From the NCBI GenBank assembly GCA_940337035.1, contig CALNHX010003267.1:1-64000 (forward strand): 64,000 nucleotides of DNA. Direction: 5' to 3'. Position numbers and translations under genes: made by a program. This DNA is from Agriotes lineatus. Lineage: Eukaryota; Arthropoda; Insecta; Coleoptera; Elateridae. Shown here piece by piece: positions 15,001 to 29,388 of this stretch; the first letter of the stretch is position 1; every line of letters begins with the position of its first letter. The notes under the pieces are model-generated. The model had not been told where the DNA came from and did no database searches. It worked only from the letters and a program-made list of their open reading frames with translations.

Positions 15001-16039
15001 AAATATTGTACAGAAATAACTGTATACTAATTTTAATTTCATGAGAATGGCACCTGCTGTTTTAGAAGTGGAATAAATGGCATGCTAGATCCTGTAAACG
15101 CTTTGACGCCCGATCTGAGACGTTTTTGATATCATTTCGATAATAGAAACGTTCTTAGATTTTTTTAGTTTTAGTAACGCTATTTCGATGTTTGAATGCG
15201 ACTTCTTAATGGCCTCAAAAATCCTACTAGCAGTACGTAACATATTATAATTAATAGACAGTACTTGCACAATGCTAAACATTGTACAAAACCAACTGTA
15301 AACTACTTTTAAATGCATCAGAATGGCACCTACTGTTTTAGAAGTAGACAAAATGGAATTCTAGAGCTGTAAACGCTTTTTTCGGCCGATCTGCGACGTT
15401 TTGGATTTCATTTCGATAGTAGAAACGTTCTTAGGTTTTTTTAATTTAAGTAACGCTATTTTGGTGTTTGAATGCGACTTCTTAATGGCCTCAAATTGCT
15501 ACTAGAAGTACGTAACATATTATAATTAATAGACAGTAATTGCAGCATGCTAAATATTGTACAGAAACAACTGTATACTAATTTTAATTGCATCAGAATG
15601 GCACCTACTGTTTTAGAAGTAGACTAAATGGCATGCTAGAGCCTGTAAACACTTTGGCGGCCGATCTGAGACGTTTTGGATATCATTTCGATAATAGAAA
15701 CGGTCTTAGATTTTTTTAGTTTTAGTAACCCTATTTCGATGTTTGAATGCGACTTTTTAATATAATCAAAATGCTACTAGCAGTACGTAACATATTATAA
15801 TTAATAGACAGTAATTGCAGAATGCTAAACATTTACAAAACAACTGTAAACTACTTTTAAATGCATCAGAATGGCACCTACTGTTTTAGAAGTAGACTAA
15901 ATGGCATGCTAGAGCCTGTAAACGCTTTGGCGGCTGATCTGCGAGGTTTGGATTTCATTTCGATAGTAGAAACGTTCTTAGATTTTGTTAGTTTTAGTAA
16001 CGCCATTCGGTGTTTGACTGCGACTTCTTAATGGCCTCA

Positions 16040-18570
16040 AAATGCGACTAGAACTACATACCATATTATAGTTAATAGACAGTAATTGCAGAATGCTAAA
16101 TATTGTACAGAAACAACTGTATCCTAATTTTAAGTGCATCAGAATGGCACCTACTGTTTTAGAAGTAGACTAAATGGCATGCTAGAGCCTGTAAACGCTT
16201 TGGCGGCCGATCTGAGACGTTTTAGATTTCATTTCGATAGTAGAAACGTTCTTAGATTTTTTTAGTTTTACTAACGCCATTTCGGTGTTTGAATGCGACT
16301 TCTTAATGGCCTCAAATTGCTACTAGAAGTACGTAACATATTATAATTAATAGACAGTAATTGCAGAATGCTAAACTAAATATTGTACAGAATCAACTGT
16401 AACTAATTTTAAATGCATCATGATGGCACCTACTGTTTTAGAAGTAGAGAAAATGGCATGCTAGAGCCCGTAAACGTTCTGGCGGGCGATCTGAGACGTT
16501 GTGGATACCATTTCGATAGTAGAAACGTTCTTAGGTTTTTTTAATTTTAGTAACGCTATTTCAGTGTTTGAATGCGACTTCTTAATGGCCTCAAAATGCT
16601 ACTAGAGGTACATACCATATTATAGTTAATAGACAGTAATTGCAGAATGCTAAATATTGTACGGAAACAAACTGTATACTAATTTTAATTTTATGAGAAT
16701 GGCACCTGCTGTTTTAGAAGTGGACTAAATGGCATGCTAGAGCCTGTAAACGCTTTGACGGCCGATTTGAGACGTTTTTGATATCATTTCGATAATAGAA
16801 ACGTTCTTAGATTTTTTTAGTTTTAGTAACGCTATTTCGATGTTTGAAGGCGACTTCTTAATGGCCTCAAAAATCCTACTAGCAGTACGTAACATATTAT
16901 AATTAATAGACAGTACTTGCACAATGCTAAACATTGTACAAAACCAACTGTAAACTACTTTTAAATGCATCAGAATGGCACCTACTGTTTTAGAAGCAGA
17001 CAAAATGGCATTCTAGAGCCTGTAAACGCTATGGCGGCCGATCTGCGACGTTTTGGATATCATATCGATAGTAGAAACGTTCTTAGATTTTTTTAGGTTT
17101 AGTAACGCTATTTCGGTGTTTGACTGCTACTTCTTAATGGCCTCAAAAATCCTACTAGCAGTACGTAACATATTATAGTTAATAGACAGTAATTGCAGAA
17201 TGCTAAATATTGTACAGAAACAACTGTATACTAATTTTAATTGCATCAGAATGGCACCTACTGTTTTAGAAGTAGACTAAATGGCATGCTAGAGCCTGTA
17301 AACGCTTTGGCGGCCGATCTGAGACGTTTTAGATATCATTTCGATAATAGAAACCTTCTTAGATTTTTTTAGTTTTACTAACGCTATTTCGATGTTAGAA
17401 TGCGACTTCTTAATGGTCTCAAATTGCTACTAGAAGTACGTAACATATAATAGTTAATAGACAGTAATTGCAGAATGCTAAATATTGTACAGAAACAACT
17501 GTATACTTATTTTAATTGCATCAGAATGGCACCTACTGTTTTAGAAGTAGACTAAATGGCATGCTAGAGCCTGTAAACTCTTTGGCGGCCGATCTGAGAC
17601 GTTTTGGATATCATTTCGATAATAGAAACCTTCTTAGATTTTTTTAGTTTTACTAACGCTATTTCTATGTTTGAATGCGACTTCTTAATGGCCTCAAATT
17701 GCTACTAGAAGTACGTAACATATTATAATAAATAGACAGTAATTGCAGAATGCTAAACTAAAGATTGTACAGAAACAACTGTAAACTACTTTTAAATGCA
17801 TCAGAATGGCACCTACTGTTTTAGAAGTAGACAAAATCGCATTCTAGAGCCCGTAAACGCTCTGGCGGGCGATCTGAGACGTTGTGGATACCATTTCGAT
17901 AGTAGAAACGTCCTTAGGTTTTTTAATTTTAGTAACGCTATTTCGGTGTTTGAATGCGACTTCTTAATGGCCTCAAAATGCTACTAGAAGTACATACCAT
18001 ATTATAGTTAATAGAGAGTAATTGCAGAATGCTAAATATTGTACAGAAACAACTGTATACTAATTTTAATTGCATAAGAATGGTACCTCCTGTTTTAGAA
18101 GTAGACTAAATGGCATGCTAGAGTCTGTAAACGCTTTCGAGGGCGATCTGAGACGGAAAATATCATTTCGATAATAGAAACGTTCTTAGATTTTTTTAGT
18201 TTTAGTAACGCTATTACGATATTTGAATGCGATTTCTTAATGGCCTCAAAATGCTACTAGCAGTACGTAACATATTATAATTAATAGACAGTAATTGCAG
18301 AATGCTAAATATTGTACAGAAACAACTGTATACTAATTTTAATTGCATGAGAATGGCACCTGCTGTTTTAGAAGTGGACTAAATGGAATGCTAGAGCTTG
18401 TAAACGCTTTGACGACCGATCTGCGACGTTTTTGATATCATTTCGATAATAGAAACGTTCTTAGATTTTTTTAGTTTTAGTAACGCTATTTCGATGTTTG
18501 AATGCGACTTCTTAATGGTCTCAAAAATCCTACTAGCAGTACGTAACATATTATAATTAATAGACAGTAC
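16040..18570. repeat. Satellite block repeated 4.95 kb downstream (18 monomers)
   Basis: Distinct variants at 16737, 17796 and 18391 recur at 21691, 22751 and 23345, offsets of 4954, 4955 and 4954 bp. The TATCCTAATTTTAAG variant at about 16121 recurs at about 21070. One or two monomers differ between the copies, so the duplicate was edited after it formed. Confidence 0.65.
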
Positions 18571-21462
18571 TTGCACAATGCTAAACATTGTACAAAAACA
18601 ACTGTAAACTACTTTTAAATGCATGAGAATGGCACCTACTGTTTTAGAAGTAGACAAAATGGCATTCTAGAGCCTGTAAACGTTTTTGGCAGCCGTTGGT
18701 ATGAATTCGATAGTAGAAACGTTCTTAGATTATTTTAGTTTTAGTAACGCTATTTCGATGTTTGACTGCGACTTCTTAATGACCTCAAAATGCTACTAGA
18801 GTTACATACCATATTATAGTTAATAGACAGTAACTGCAGAATGCTAAATATTGTACAGAAACAACTGTATACTAACTTTAATTGCATCAGAATATCACCT
18901 ACTGTTTTAGAAGTAGACTAAATGGCATGCTAGAGGCTGTAAACGCTTTTGGCAACCGTTCTGAGACGTTTTGGATATCATTTCGATAATAGAAACATTC
19001 TTAGCTTTTTTAGTTTTAGTAAAGCTATTTCGATGTTTGAATGCAACTTTTTAATGGCATCAAAATGCTACCAGCAGTACGTAACATATTATAGTTAATA
19101 GACAGTAATTGCAGAATGCTAAATATTGTACAGAAACAACTGTATACTAATTTTAGTTGCATCAGAATGGCACCTACTGTTTTAGAAGTAGACTAAATGG
19201 CATGCTAGAGCCTGTAAACGCTTTGGCGGCCGATCTGAGACGTTTTGGATATCATTTCGATAATAGAAACCTTCTTAGATTTTTTTAGTTTTACTAACGC
19301 TATTTCGATGTTTGAATGCAACTTCTTAATGGCCTCAAATTGCTACTAGAAGTAGGTAACATATTATAGTTAATAGACAGTAATTGCAGAATGCTAAATA
19401 TTGTACAGAAACAACTGTATACTAATTTTAATTGCATCAGAATGGCACCTACTGTTTTAGAAGTAGACTAAATGGCATGCTAGAGCCTGTAAACGCTTTG
19501 GCGGCCGATCTGAGACGTTTTGGATATCATTTCGATTTTAGAAACCTTCTTAGATTTTTTTAGTTTTACTAACGCTATTTCGATGTTTGAATGCGACTTC
19601 TTAATGGCCTCAAATTGCTACTAGAAGTACGTAACATATTAAAATTAATAGACAGTAATTGCAGAATGCTAAACTAAAGATTGTACAGAAACAACTGTAA
19701 ACTACTTTTAAATGCATCAGAATGACACCTACTGTTTTAGAAGTAGACAAAATCGCATTCTAGAGCCCGTAAACGCTCTGGCGGGCGAGCTGAGACGTTG
19801 TGGATACCATTTCGATAGTAGAAACGTCCTTAGGGTTTTTAATTTTAGTAATGCTATTTCGGTGTTTGAATGCGACTTCTTAATGGCCTCAAAATGCTAC
19901 TAGAAGTACACACCATATTATAGTTAATAGAGAGTAATTTCAGAATGCTAAATATTGTACAGAAACAACTGTATACTAATTTTAATTGCATAAGAATGGT
20001 ACCTGCTGTTTTAGAAGTGGAATAAATGGCATGCTAGAGCCTGTAAACGTTTTGACGGCCGATCTGAGACGTTTTTGATATCATTTCGATAATAGAAACG
20101 TTCTTAGATTTTTTTAGTTTTAGTAACGCTATTTCGATGTTTGAATGCGACTTCTTAATGGCCTCAAAAATCCTACTAGCAGTACGTAACATATTATAAT
20201 TAATAGACAGTACTTGCACAATGCTAAACATTGTACAAAACCAACTGTAAACTACTTTTAAATGCATCAGAATGGCACCTACTGTTTTAGAAGTAGACAA
20301 AATGGAATTCTAGAGCCTGTAAACGCTTTTTTCGGCCGATCTGCGACGTTTTGGATTTCATTTCGATAGTAGAAACGTTCTTAGGTTTTTTTAATTTAAG
20401 TAACGCTATTTTGGTGTTTGAATGCGACTTCTTAATGGCCTCAAATTGCTACTAGTAGTACGTAACATATTATAATTAATAGACAGTAATTGCAGAATGC
20501 TAAACATTGTACAAAAACAACTGTAAACTACTTTTAAATGCATCAGAATGCCACCTACTGTTTTAGAAGTAGACAAAATGGAATTCTTGAGCCGGTAAAC
20601 GCTTTTGGCGGCCGATCTGCTAGGTTTTGGATTTCATTTCGATAGTAGAAACGTTCTTAGGTTTTTTTAATTTAAGTAACGCTATTTTGGTGTTTGAATG
20701 CGACTTCTTAATGGCCTCAAATTGCTACTAGAAGTACGTAACATATTATAATTAATAGACAGTAATTGCAGCATGCTAAATATTGTACAGAAACAACTGT
20801 ATACTAATTTTAATTGCATCAGAATGGCACCTACTGTTTTAGAAGTAGACTAAATGGCATGCTAGAGCCTGTAAACGCATTGGCGGCTGATCTGCGAGGT
20901 TTGGATTTCATTTCGATAGTAGAAACGTTCTTAGATTTTGTTAGTTTTAGTAACGCCATTTCGGTGTTTGACTACGACTTCTTAATGGCCTCAAAATGCG
21001 ACTGGAACTACATACCATATTATAGTTAATAGACAGTAATTGCAGAATGCTAAATATAGTACAGAAACAACTGTATCCTAATTTTAAGTGCATCAGAATG
21101 GCACCTACTGTTTTAGAAGTAGACTAAATGGCATGCTAAAGCCTGTAAACGCTTTGGCGGCCGATCTGAGACGTTTTGGATATCATTTCGATAGTAGAAA
21201 CGTTCTTAGATTTTTTTAGTTTTAGTAACGCTATTTCGATGTTTGATTGCGACTTCTTAATGGCCTCAAATTGCTACTAGAAGTACGTAACATAGTATAA
21301 TTAATAGACAGTAATTGCAGAATGCTAAACTAAATATTGTACAGAAACAACTGTAACTAATTTTAAATGCATCAGAATGGCACCTACTGTTTTAGAAGTA
21401 GAGAAAATGGCATGCTAGAGCTCGTAAACGTTCTGGCGGGCGATCTGAGTCGTTGTGGATAC

Positions 21463-24110
21463 CATTTCGATAGTAGAAACGTTCTTAGGTTTTTTTAATT
21501 TTAGTAACGCTATTTCAGTGTTTGAATGCGACTTCTTAATGGCCTCAAAATGCTACTAGAGGTACATACCATATTATAGTTAATAGACAGTAATTGCAGA
21601 ATGCTAAATATTGTACAGAACCAAACTGTATACTAATTTTAATTTTATGAGAATGGCACCTGCTGTTTTAGAAGTGGACTAAATGGCATGCTAGAGCCTG
21701 TAAACGCTTTGACGGCCGATTTGAGACGTTTTTGATATCATTTCGATAATAGAAACGTTCTTAGATTTTTTTAGTTTTAGTAACGCTATTTCGATGTTTG
21801 AAGGCGACTTCTTAATGGCCTCAAAAATCCTACTAGCAGTACGTAACATATTATAATTAATAGACAGTACTTGCACAATGCTAAACATTGTACAAAACCA
21901 ACTGTAAACTACTTTTAAATGCATCAGAATGGCACCTACTGTTTTAGAAGCAGACAAAATGACATTCTAGAGCCTGTAAACGCTATGGCGGCCAATCTGC
22001 GACGTTTTGGATATCATATCGATAGTAGAAACGTTCTTAGATTTTTTTAGTTTTAGTAACGCTATTTCGGTGTTTGAATGCGACTTCTTAATGGCCTCAA
22101 AATGCTACTAGAGGTACATACCATATTATAGTTAATAGACAGTAATTGCAGAATGCTAAATATTGTACAGAAACAAACTGTATACTAATTTTAATTTTAT
22201 GAGAATGGCACCTGCTGTTTTAGAAGTGGACTAAATGGCATGCTAGAGCCTGTAAACGCTTTGACGGCCGATTTGAGACGTTTTTGATATCATTTCGATA
22301 ATAGAAACGTTCTTAGATTTTTTTAGTTTTAGTAACGCTATTTCGATGTTTGAAGGCGACTTCTTAATGGCCTCAAAAATCCTACTAGCAGTACGTAACA
22401 TATTATAGTTAATAGACAGTAATTGCAGAATGCTAAATATTGTACAGAAACAACTGTATACTAATTTTAATTGCATCAGAATGGCACCTACTGTTTTAGA
22501 AGTAGACTAAATGGCATGCTAGAGCCTGTAAACTCTTTGGCGGCCGATCTGAGACGTTTTGAATATCATTTCGATAATAGAAACCTTCTTAGATTTTTTT
22601 AGTTTTACTAACGCTATTTCGATGTTTGAATGCGATTTCTTAATGGCCTCAAATTGCTACTAGAAGTACGTAACATATTATAATTAATAGACAGTAATTG
22701 CAGAATGCTAAACTAAAGATTGTACAGAAACAACTGTAAACTACTTTTAAATGCATCAGAATGGCACCTACTGTTTTAGAAGTAGACAAAATCGCATTGT
22801 AGAGCCCGTAAACGCTCTGGCGGGCGATCTGAGACGTTGTGGATACCATTTCGATAGTAGAAACGTCCTTAGGTTTTTTAATTTTAGTAACGCTATTTCG
22901 GTGTTTGAATGCGACTTCTTAATGGCCTCAAAATGCTAGTAGAAGTACATACCATATTATAGTTAATAGAGAGTAATTGCAGAATGCTAAATATTGTACA
23001 GAAACAACTGTATACTAATTTTAATTGCATAAGAATGGTACCTCCTGTTTTAGAAGTAGACTAAATGGCATGCTAGAGTCTGTAAACGCTTTGGAGGGCG
23101 ATCTGAGACGGAAAATATCATTTCGATAATAGAAACGTTCTTAGATTTTTTAGTTTTAGTAACGCTATTACGATATTTGAATGCGATTTCTTAATGGCCT
23201 CAAAATGCTACTAGCAGTACGTAACATATTATAATTAATAGACAGTAATTGCAGAATGCTAAATATTGTACAGAAACAACTGTATACTAATTTTAATTGC
23301 ATGAGAATGGCACCTGCTGTTTTAGAAGTGGACTAAATGGAATGCTAGAGCCTGTAAACGCTTTGACGACCGATCTGCGACGTTTTTGATATCATTTCGA
23401 TAATAGAAACGTTCTTAGATTTTTTTAGTTTTAGTAACGCTATTTCGATGTTTGAATGCGACTTCTTAATGGCCTCAAAAATCCTACTAGCAGTACGTAA
23501 CATATTATAATTAATAGACAGTACTTGCACAATGCTAAACATTGTACAGAAACAACTGTATACTAATTTTAATTGCATGAGAATGGCACCTGCTGTTTTA
23601 GAAGTGGACTAAATGGAATGCTAGAGCCTGTAAACGCTTTGACGACCGATCTGCGACGTTTTTGATATCATTTCGATAATAGAAACGTTCTTAGATTTTT
23701 TTAGTTTTAGTAACGCTATTTCGATGTTTGAATGCGACTTCTTAATGGCCTCAAAAATCCTACTAGCAGTACGTAACATATTATAATTAATAGACAGTAC
23801 TTGCACAATGCTAAACATTGTACAGAAACAACTGTATACTAATTTTAATTGCATGAGAATGGCACCTGCTGTTTTAGAAGTGGACTAAATGGAATGCTAG
23901 AGCCTGTAAACGCTTTGACGACCGATCTGCGACGTTTTTGATATCATTTCGATAATAGAAACGTTCTTAGATTTTTTTAGTTTTAGTAACGCTATTTCGA
24001 TGTTTGAATGCGACTTCTTAATGGCCTCAAAAATCCTACTAGCAGTACGTAACATATTATAATTAATAGACAGTACTTGCACAATGCTAAACATTGTACA
24101 AAAACAACTG
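21463..24110. repeat. Satellite block, first copy of a 3.846 kb-offset duplication
   Basis: Sequence from about 21463 is almost identical to that from about 25310, with a constant offset of 3846-3847 bp (for example 21691/25538, 22649/26495, 22751/26597). This equals 14 monomers. The second copy starts within a monomer, at the hybrid near 25310. Confidence 0.75.
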
Positions 24111-25309
24111 TAAACTACTTTTAAATGCATGAGAATGGCACCTACTGTTTTAGAAGTAGACAAAATGGCATTCTAGAGCCTGTAAACGTTTTTGGCAACC
24201 GTTGGTATCAATTCGATAGTAGAAACGTTCTTAGATTATTTTAGTTTTAGTAACGCTATTTCGATGTTTGACTGCGACTTCTTAATGACCTCAAAATGCT
24301 ACTAGAGGTACATACCATATTATAGTTAATAGACAGTAACTGCAGATTGCTAAATATTGTACAGAAATAACTGTATACTAACTGTAATTGCATCAGAATG
24401 GCACCTACGGTTTTAGAAGTATACTAAATGGCATGCTAGAGCCTGTAAACGCTTTGGCGGCCGATCTGAGACGTTTTGGATATCATTTCGATAATAGAAA
24501 CCTTCTTAGATTTTTTTAGTTTTAGTAAAGCTATTTCGATGTATGAATGCAACTTTTTAATGGCATCAAACTGCTACTAGCAGTACGTAACATATTATAG
24601 TTAATAGACAGTAATTGCAGAATGCTAAATATTGTACAGAAACAACTGTATACTAATTTTAATTGCATCAGAATGGCACCTACTGTTTTAGAAGTAGACT
24701 AAATGGCATGCTAGAGCCTGTAAACGCTTTGACGACCGATCTGCGACGTTTTTGATATCATTTCGATAATAGAAACGTTCTTAGATTTTTTTAGTTTTAG
24801 TAACGCTATTTCGATGTTTGAATGCGACTTCTTAATGGCCTCAAAAATCCTACTAGCAGTACGTAACATATTATAATTAATAGACAGTACTTGCACAATG
24901 CTAAACATTGTACAGAAACAACTGTATACTAATTTTAATTGCATGAGAATGGCACCTGCTGTTTTAGAAGTGGACTAAATGGAATGCTAGAGCCTGTAAA
25001 CGCTTTGACGACCGATCTGCGACGTTTTTGATATCATTTCGATAATAGAAACGTTCTTAGATTTTTTTAGTTTTAGTAACGCTATTTCGATGTTTGAATG
25101 CGACTTCTTAATGGCCTCAAAAATCCTACTAGCAGTACGTAACATATTATAATTAATAGACAGTACTTGCACAATGCTAAACATTGTACAGAAACAACTG
25201 TATACTAATTTTAATTGCATGAGAATGGCACCTGCTGTTTTAGAAGTGGACTAAATGGAATGCTAGAGCCTGTAAACGCTTTGACGACCGATCTGCGACG
25301 TTTTTGATA

Positions 25310-27956
25310 CCATTTCGATAGTAGAAACGTTCTTAGGTTTTTTTAATTTTAGTAACGCTATTTCAGTGTTTGAATGCGACTTCTTAATGCCTCAAAATGC
25401 TACTAGAGGTACATACCATATTATAGTTAATAGACAGTAATTGCAGAATGCTAAATATTGTACAGAAACAAACTGTATACTAATTTTAATTTTATGAGAA
25501 TGGCACCTGCTGTTTTAGAAGTGGACTAAATGGCATGCTAGAGCCTGTAAACGCTTTGACGGCCGATTTGAGACGTTTTTGATATCATTTCGATAATAGA
25601 AACGTTCTTAGATTTTTTTAGTTTTAGTAACGCTATTTCGATGTTTGAAGGCGACTTCTTAATGGCCTCAAAAATCCTACTAGCAGTACGTAACATATTA
25701 TAATTAATAGACAGTACTTGCACAATGCTAAACATTGTACAAAACCAACTGTAAACTACTTTTAAATGCATCAGAATGGCACCTACTGTTTTAGAAGCAG
25801 ACAAAATGACATTCTAGAGCCTGTAAACGCTATGGCGGCCGATCTGCGACGTTTTGGATATCATATCGATAGTAGAAACGTTCTTAGATTTTTTAGTTTT
25901 AGTAACGCTATTTCGGTGTTTGAATGCGACTTCTTAATGGCCTCAAAATGCTACTAGAGGTACATACCATATTATAGTTAATAGACAGTAATTGCAGAAT
26001 GCTAAATATTGTACAGAAACAAACTGTATACTAATTTTAATTTTATGAGAATGGCACCTGCTGTTTTAGAAGTGGACTAAATGGCATGCTAGAGCCTGTA
26101 AACGCTTTGACGGCCGATTTGAGACGTTTTTGATATCATTTCGATAATAGAAACGTTCTTAGATTTTTTTAGTTTTAGTAACGCTATTTCGATGTTTGAA
26201 GGCGACTTCTTAATGGCCTCAAAAATCCTACTAGCAGTACGTAACATATTATAGTTAATAGACAGTAATTGCAGAATGCTAAATATTGTACAGAAACAAC
26301 TGTATACTTATTTTAATTGCATCAGAATGGCACCTACTGTTTTAGAAGTAGACTAAATGGCATGCTAGAGCCTGTAAACTCTTTGGCGGCCGATCTGAGA
26401 CGTTTTGAATATCATTTCGATAATAGAAACCTTCTTAGATTTTTTTAGTTTTACTAACGCTATTTCGATGTTTGAATGCGATTTCTTAATGGCCTCAAAT
26501 TGCTACTAGAAGTACGTAACATATTATAATTAATAGACAGTAATTGCAGAATGCTAAACTAAAGATTGTACAGAAACAACTGTAAACTACTTTTAAATGC
26601 ATCAGAATGGCACCTACTGTTTTAGAAGTAGACAAAATCGCATTGTAGAGCCCGTAAACGCTCTGGCGGGCGATCTGAGACGTTGTGGATACCATTTCGA
26701 TAGTAGAAACGTCCTTAGGTTTTTTAATTTTAGTAACGCTATTTCGGTGTTTGAATGCGACTTCTTAATGGCCTCAAAATGCTAGTAGAAGTACATACCA
26801 TATTATAGTTAATAGAGAGTAATTGCAGAATGCTAAATATTGTACAGAAACAACTGTATACTAATTTTAATTGCATAAGAATGGTACCTCCTGTTTTAGA
26901 AGTAGACTAAATGGCATGCTAGAGTCTGTAAACGCTTTGGAGGGCGATCTGAGACGGAAAATATCATTTCGATAATAGAAACGTTCTTAGATTTTTTAGT
27001 TTTAGTAACGCTATTACGATATTTGAATGCGTTTTCTTAATGGCCTCAAAATGCTACTAGCAGTACGTAACATATTATAATTAATAGACAGTAATTGCAG
27101 AATGCTAAATATTGTACAGAAACAACTGTATACTAATTTTAATTGCATGAGAATGGCACCTGCTGTTTTAGAAGTGGACTAAATGGAATGCTAGAGCCTG
27201 TAAACGCTTTGACGACCGATCTGCGACGTTTTTGATATCATTTCGATAATAGAAACGTTCTTAGATTTTTTTAGTTTTAGTAACGCTATTTCGATGTTTG
27301 AATGCGACTTCTTAATGGCCTCAAAAATCCTACTAGCAGTACGTAACAGTATTATAATTAATAGACAGTACTTGCACAATGCTAAACATTGTACAGAAAC
27401 AACTGTATACTAATTTTAATTGCATGAGAATGGCACCTGCTGTTTTAGAAGTGGACTAAATGGAATGCTAGAGCCTGTAAACGCTTTGACGACCGATCTG
27501 CGACGTTTTTGATATCATTTCGATAATAGAAACGTTCTTAGATTTTTTTAGTTTTAGTAACGCTATTTCGATGTTTGAATGCGACTTCTTAATGGCCTCA
27601 AAAATCCTACTAGCAGTACGTAACATATTATAATTGATAGACAGTACTTGCACAATGCTAAATATTGTACAGAAACAACTGTATACTAATTTTAATTGCA
27701 TGAGAATGGCACCTGCTGTTTTAGAAGTGGACTAAATGGAATGCTAGAGCCTGTAAACGCTTTGACGACCGATCTGCGACGTTTTTGATATCATTTCGAT
27801 AATAGAAACGTTCTTAGATTTTTTTAGTTTTAGTAACGCTATTTCGATGTTTGAATGCGACTTCTTAATGGCCTCAAAAATCCTACTAGCAGTACGTAAC
27901 ATATTATAATTAATAGACAGTACTTGCACAATGCTAAACATTGTACAGAAACAACT
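25310..27956. repeat. Satellite block, second copy of the 3.846 kb-offset duplication
   Basis: Near-identical to 21463-24110. Rare differences include a few single-base changes (for example TGCGTTTTC at about 27030) and a small indel at about 27345. The low divergence marks a recent event. Confidence 0.75.
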
Positions 27957-29388
27957 GTATACTAATTTTAATTGCATGAGAATGGCACCTGCTGTTTTAG
28001 AAGTGGACTAAATGGAATGCTAGAGCCTGTAAACGCTTTGACGACCGATCTGCGACGTTTTTGATATCATTTCGATAATAGAAACGTTCTTAGATTTTTT
28101 TAGTTTTAGTAACGCTATTTCGATGTTTGAATGCGACTTCTTAATGGCCTCAAAAATCCTACTAGCAGTACGTAACATATTATAATTAATAGACAGTACT
28201 TGCACAATGCTAAATATTGTACAGAAACAACTGTATACTAATTTTAATTGCATGAGAATGGCACCTGCTGTTTTAGAAGTGGACTAAATGGAATGCTAGA
28301 GCCTGTAAACGCTTTGACGACCGATCTGCGACGTTTTTGATATCATTTCGATAATAGAAACGTTCTTAGATTTTTTTAGTTTTAGTAACGCTATTTCGAT
28401 GTTTGAATGCGACTTCTTAATGGCCTCAAAATGCTACTAGCAGTACGTAACATATTATAGTTAATAGACAGTAATTGCAGAATGCTAAATATTGTACAGA
28501 AACAACTGTATACTAATTTTAATTGCATGAGAATGGCACCTGCTGTTTTAGAAGTGGACTAAATGGAATGCTAGAGCCTGTAAACGCTTTGACGACCGAT
28601 CTGCGACGTTTTTGATATCATTTCGATAATAGAAACGTTCTTAGATTTTTTTAGTTTTAGTAACGCTATTACGATATTTGAATGCGATTTCTTAATGGCC
28701 TCAAAATGCTACTAGCAGTACGTAACATATTATAGTTAATAGACAGTAATTGCAGAATGCTAAATATTGTACAGAAACAACTGTATACTAATTTTAATTG
28801 CATGAGAATGGCACCTGCTGTTTTAGAAGTGGACTAAATGGAATGCTAGAGCCTGTAAACGCTTTGACGACCGATCTGCGACGTTTTTGATATCATTTCG
28901 ATAATAGAAACGTTCTTAGATTTTTTTAGTTTTAGTAACGCTATTTCGATGTTTGAATGCGACTTCTTAATGGCCTCAAAAATCCTACTAGCAGTACGTA
29001 ACATATTATAATTAATAGACAGTACTTGCACAATGCTAAACATTGTACAGAAACAACTGTATACTAATTTTAATTGCATGAGAATGGCACCTGCTGTTTT
29101 AGAAGTGGACTAAATGGAATGCTAGAGCCTGTAAACGCTTTGACGACCGATCTGCGACGTTTTTGATATCATTTCGATAATAGAAACGTTCTTAGATTTT
29201 TTTAGTTTTAGTAACGCTATTTCGATGTTTGAATGCGACTTCTTAATGGCCTCAAAGATCCTACTAGCAGTACGTAACATATTATAATTAATAGACAGTA
29301 CTTGCACAATGCTAAACATTGTACAAAAACAACTGTAAACTACTTTTAAATGCATGAGAATGGCACCTACTGTTTTAGAAGTAGACAA
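27191..29388. repeat. Run of near-identical 276-bp monomers
   Basis: Eight consecutive monomers of one class, marked by GACGACCGATCTGCGACG and AAAAATCCTACTAG, follow at 276-bp steps (27468, 27744, 28020 and so on). The same class forms shorter runs at 23345-24163 and 24711-25260. A 276-bp step is 92 codons, which is why a 77-88 codon minus-strand frame stays open in every copy. The run looks like recent local amplification. Confidence 0.75.
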
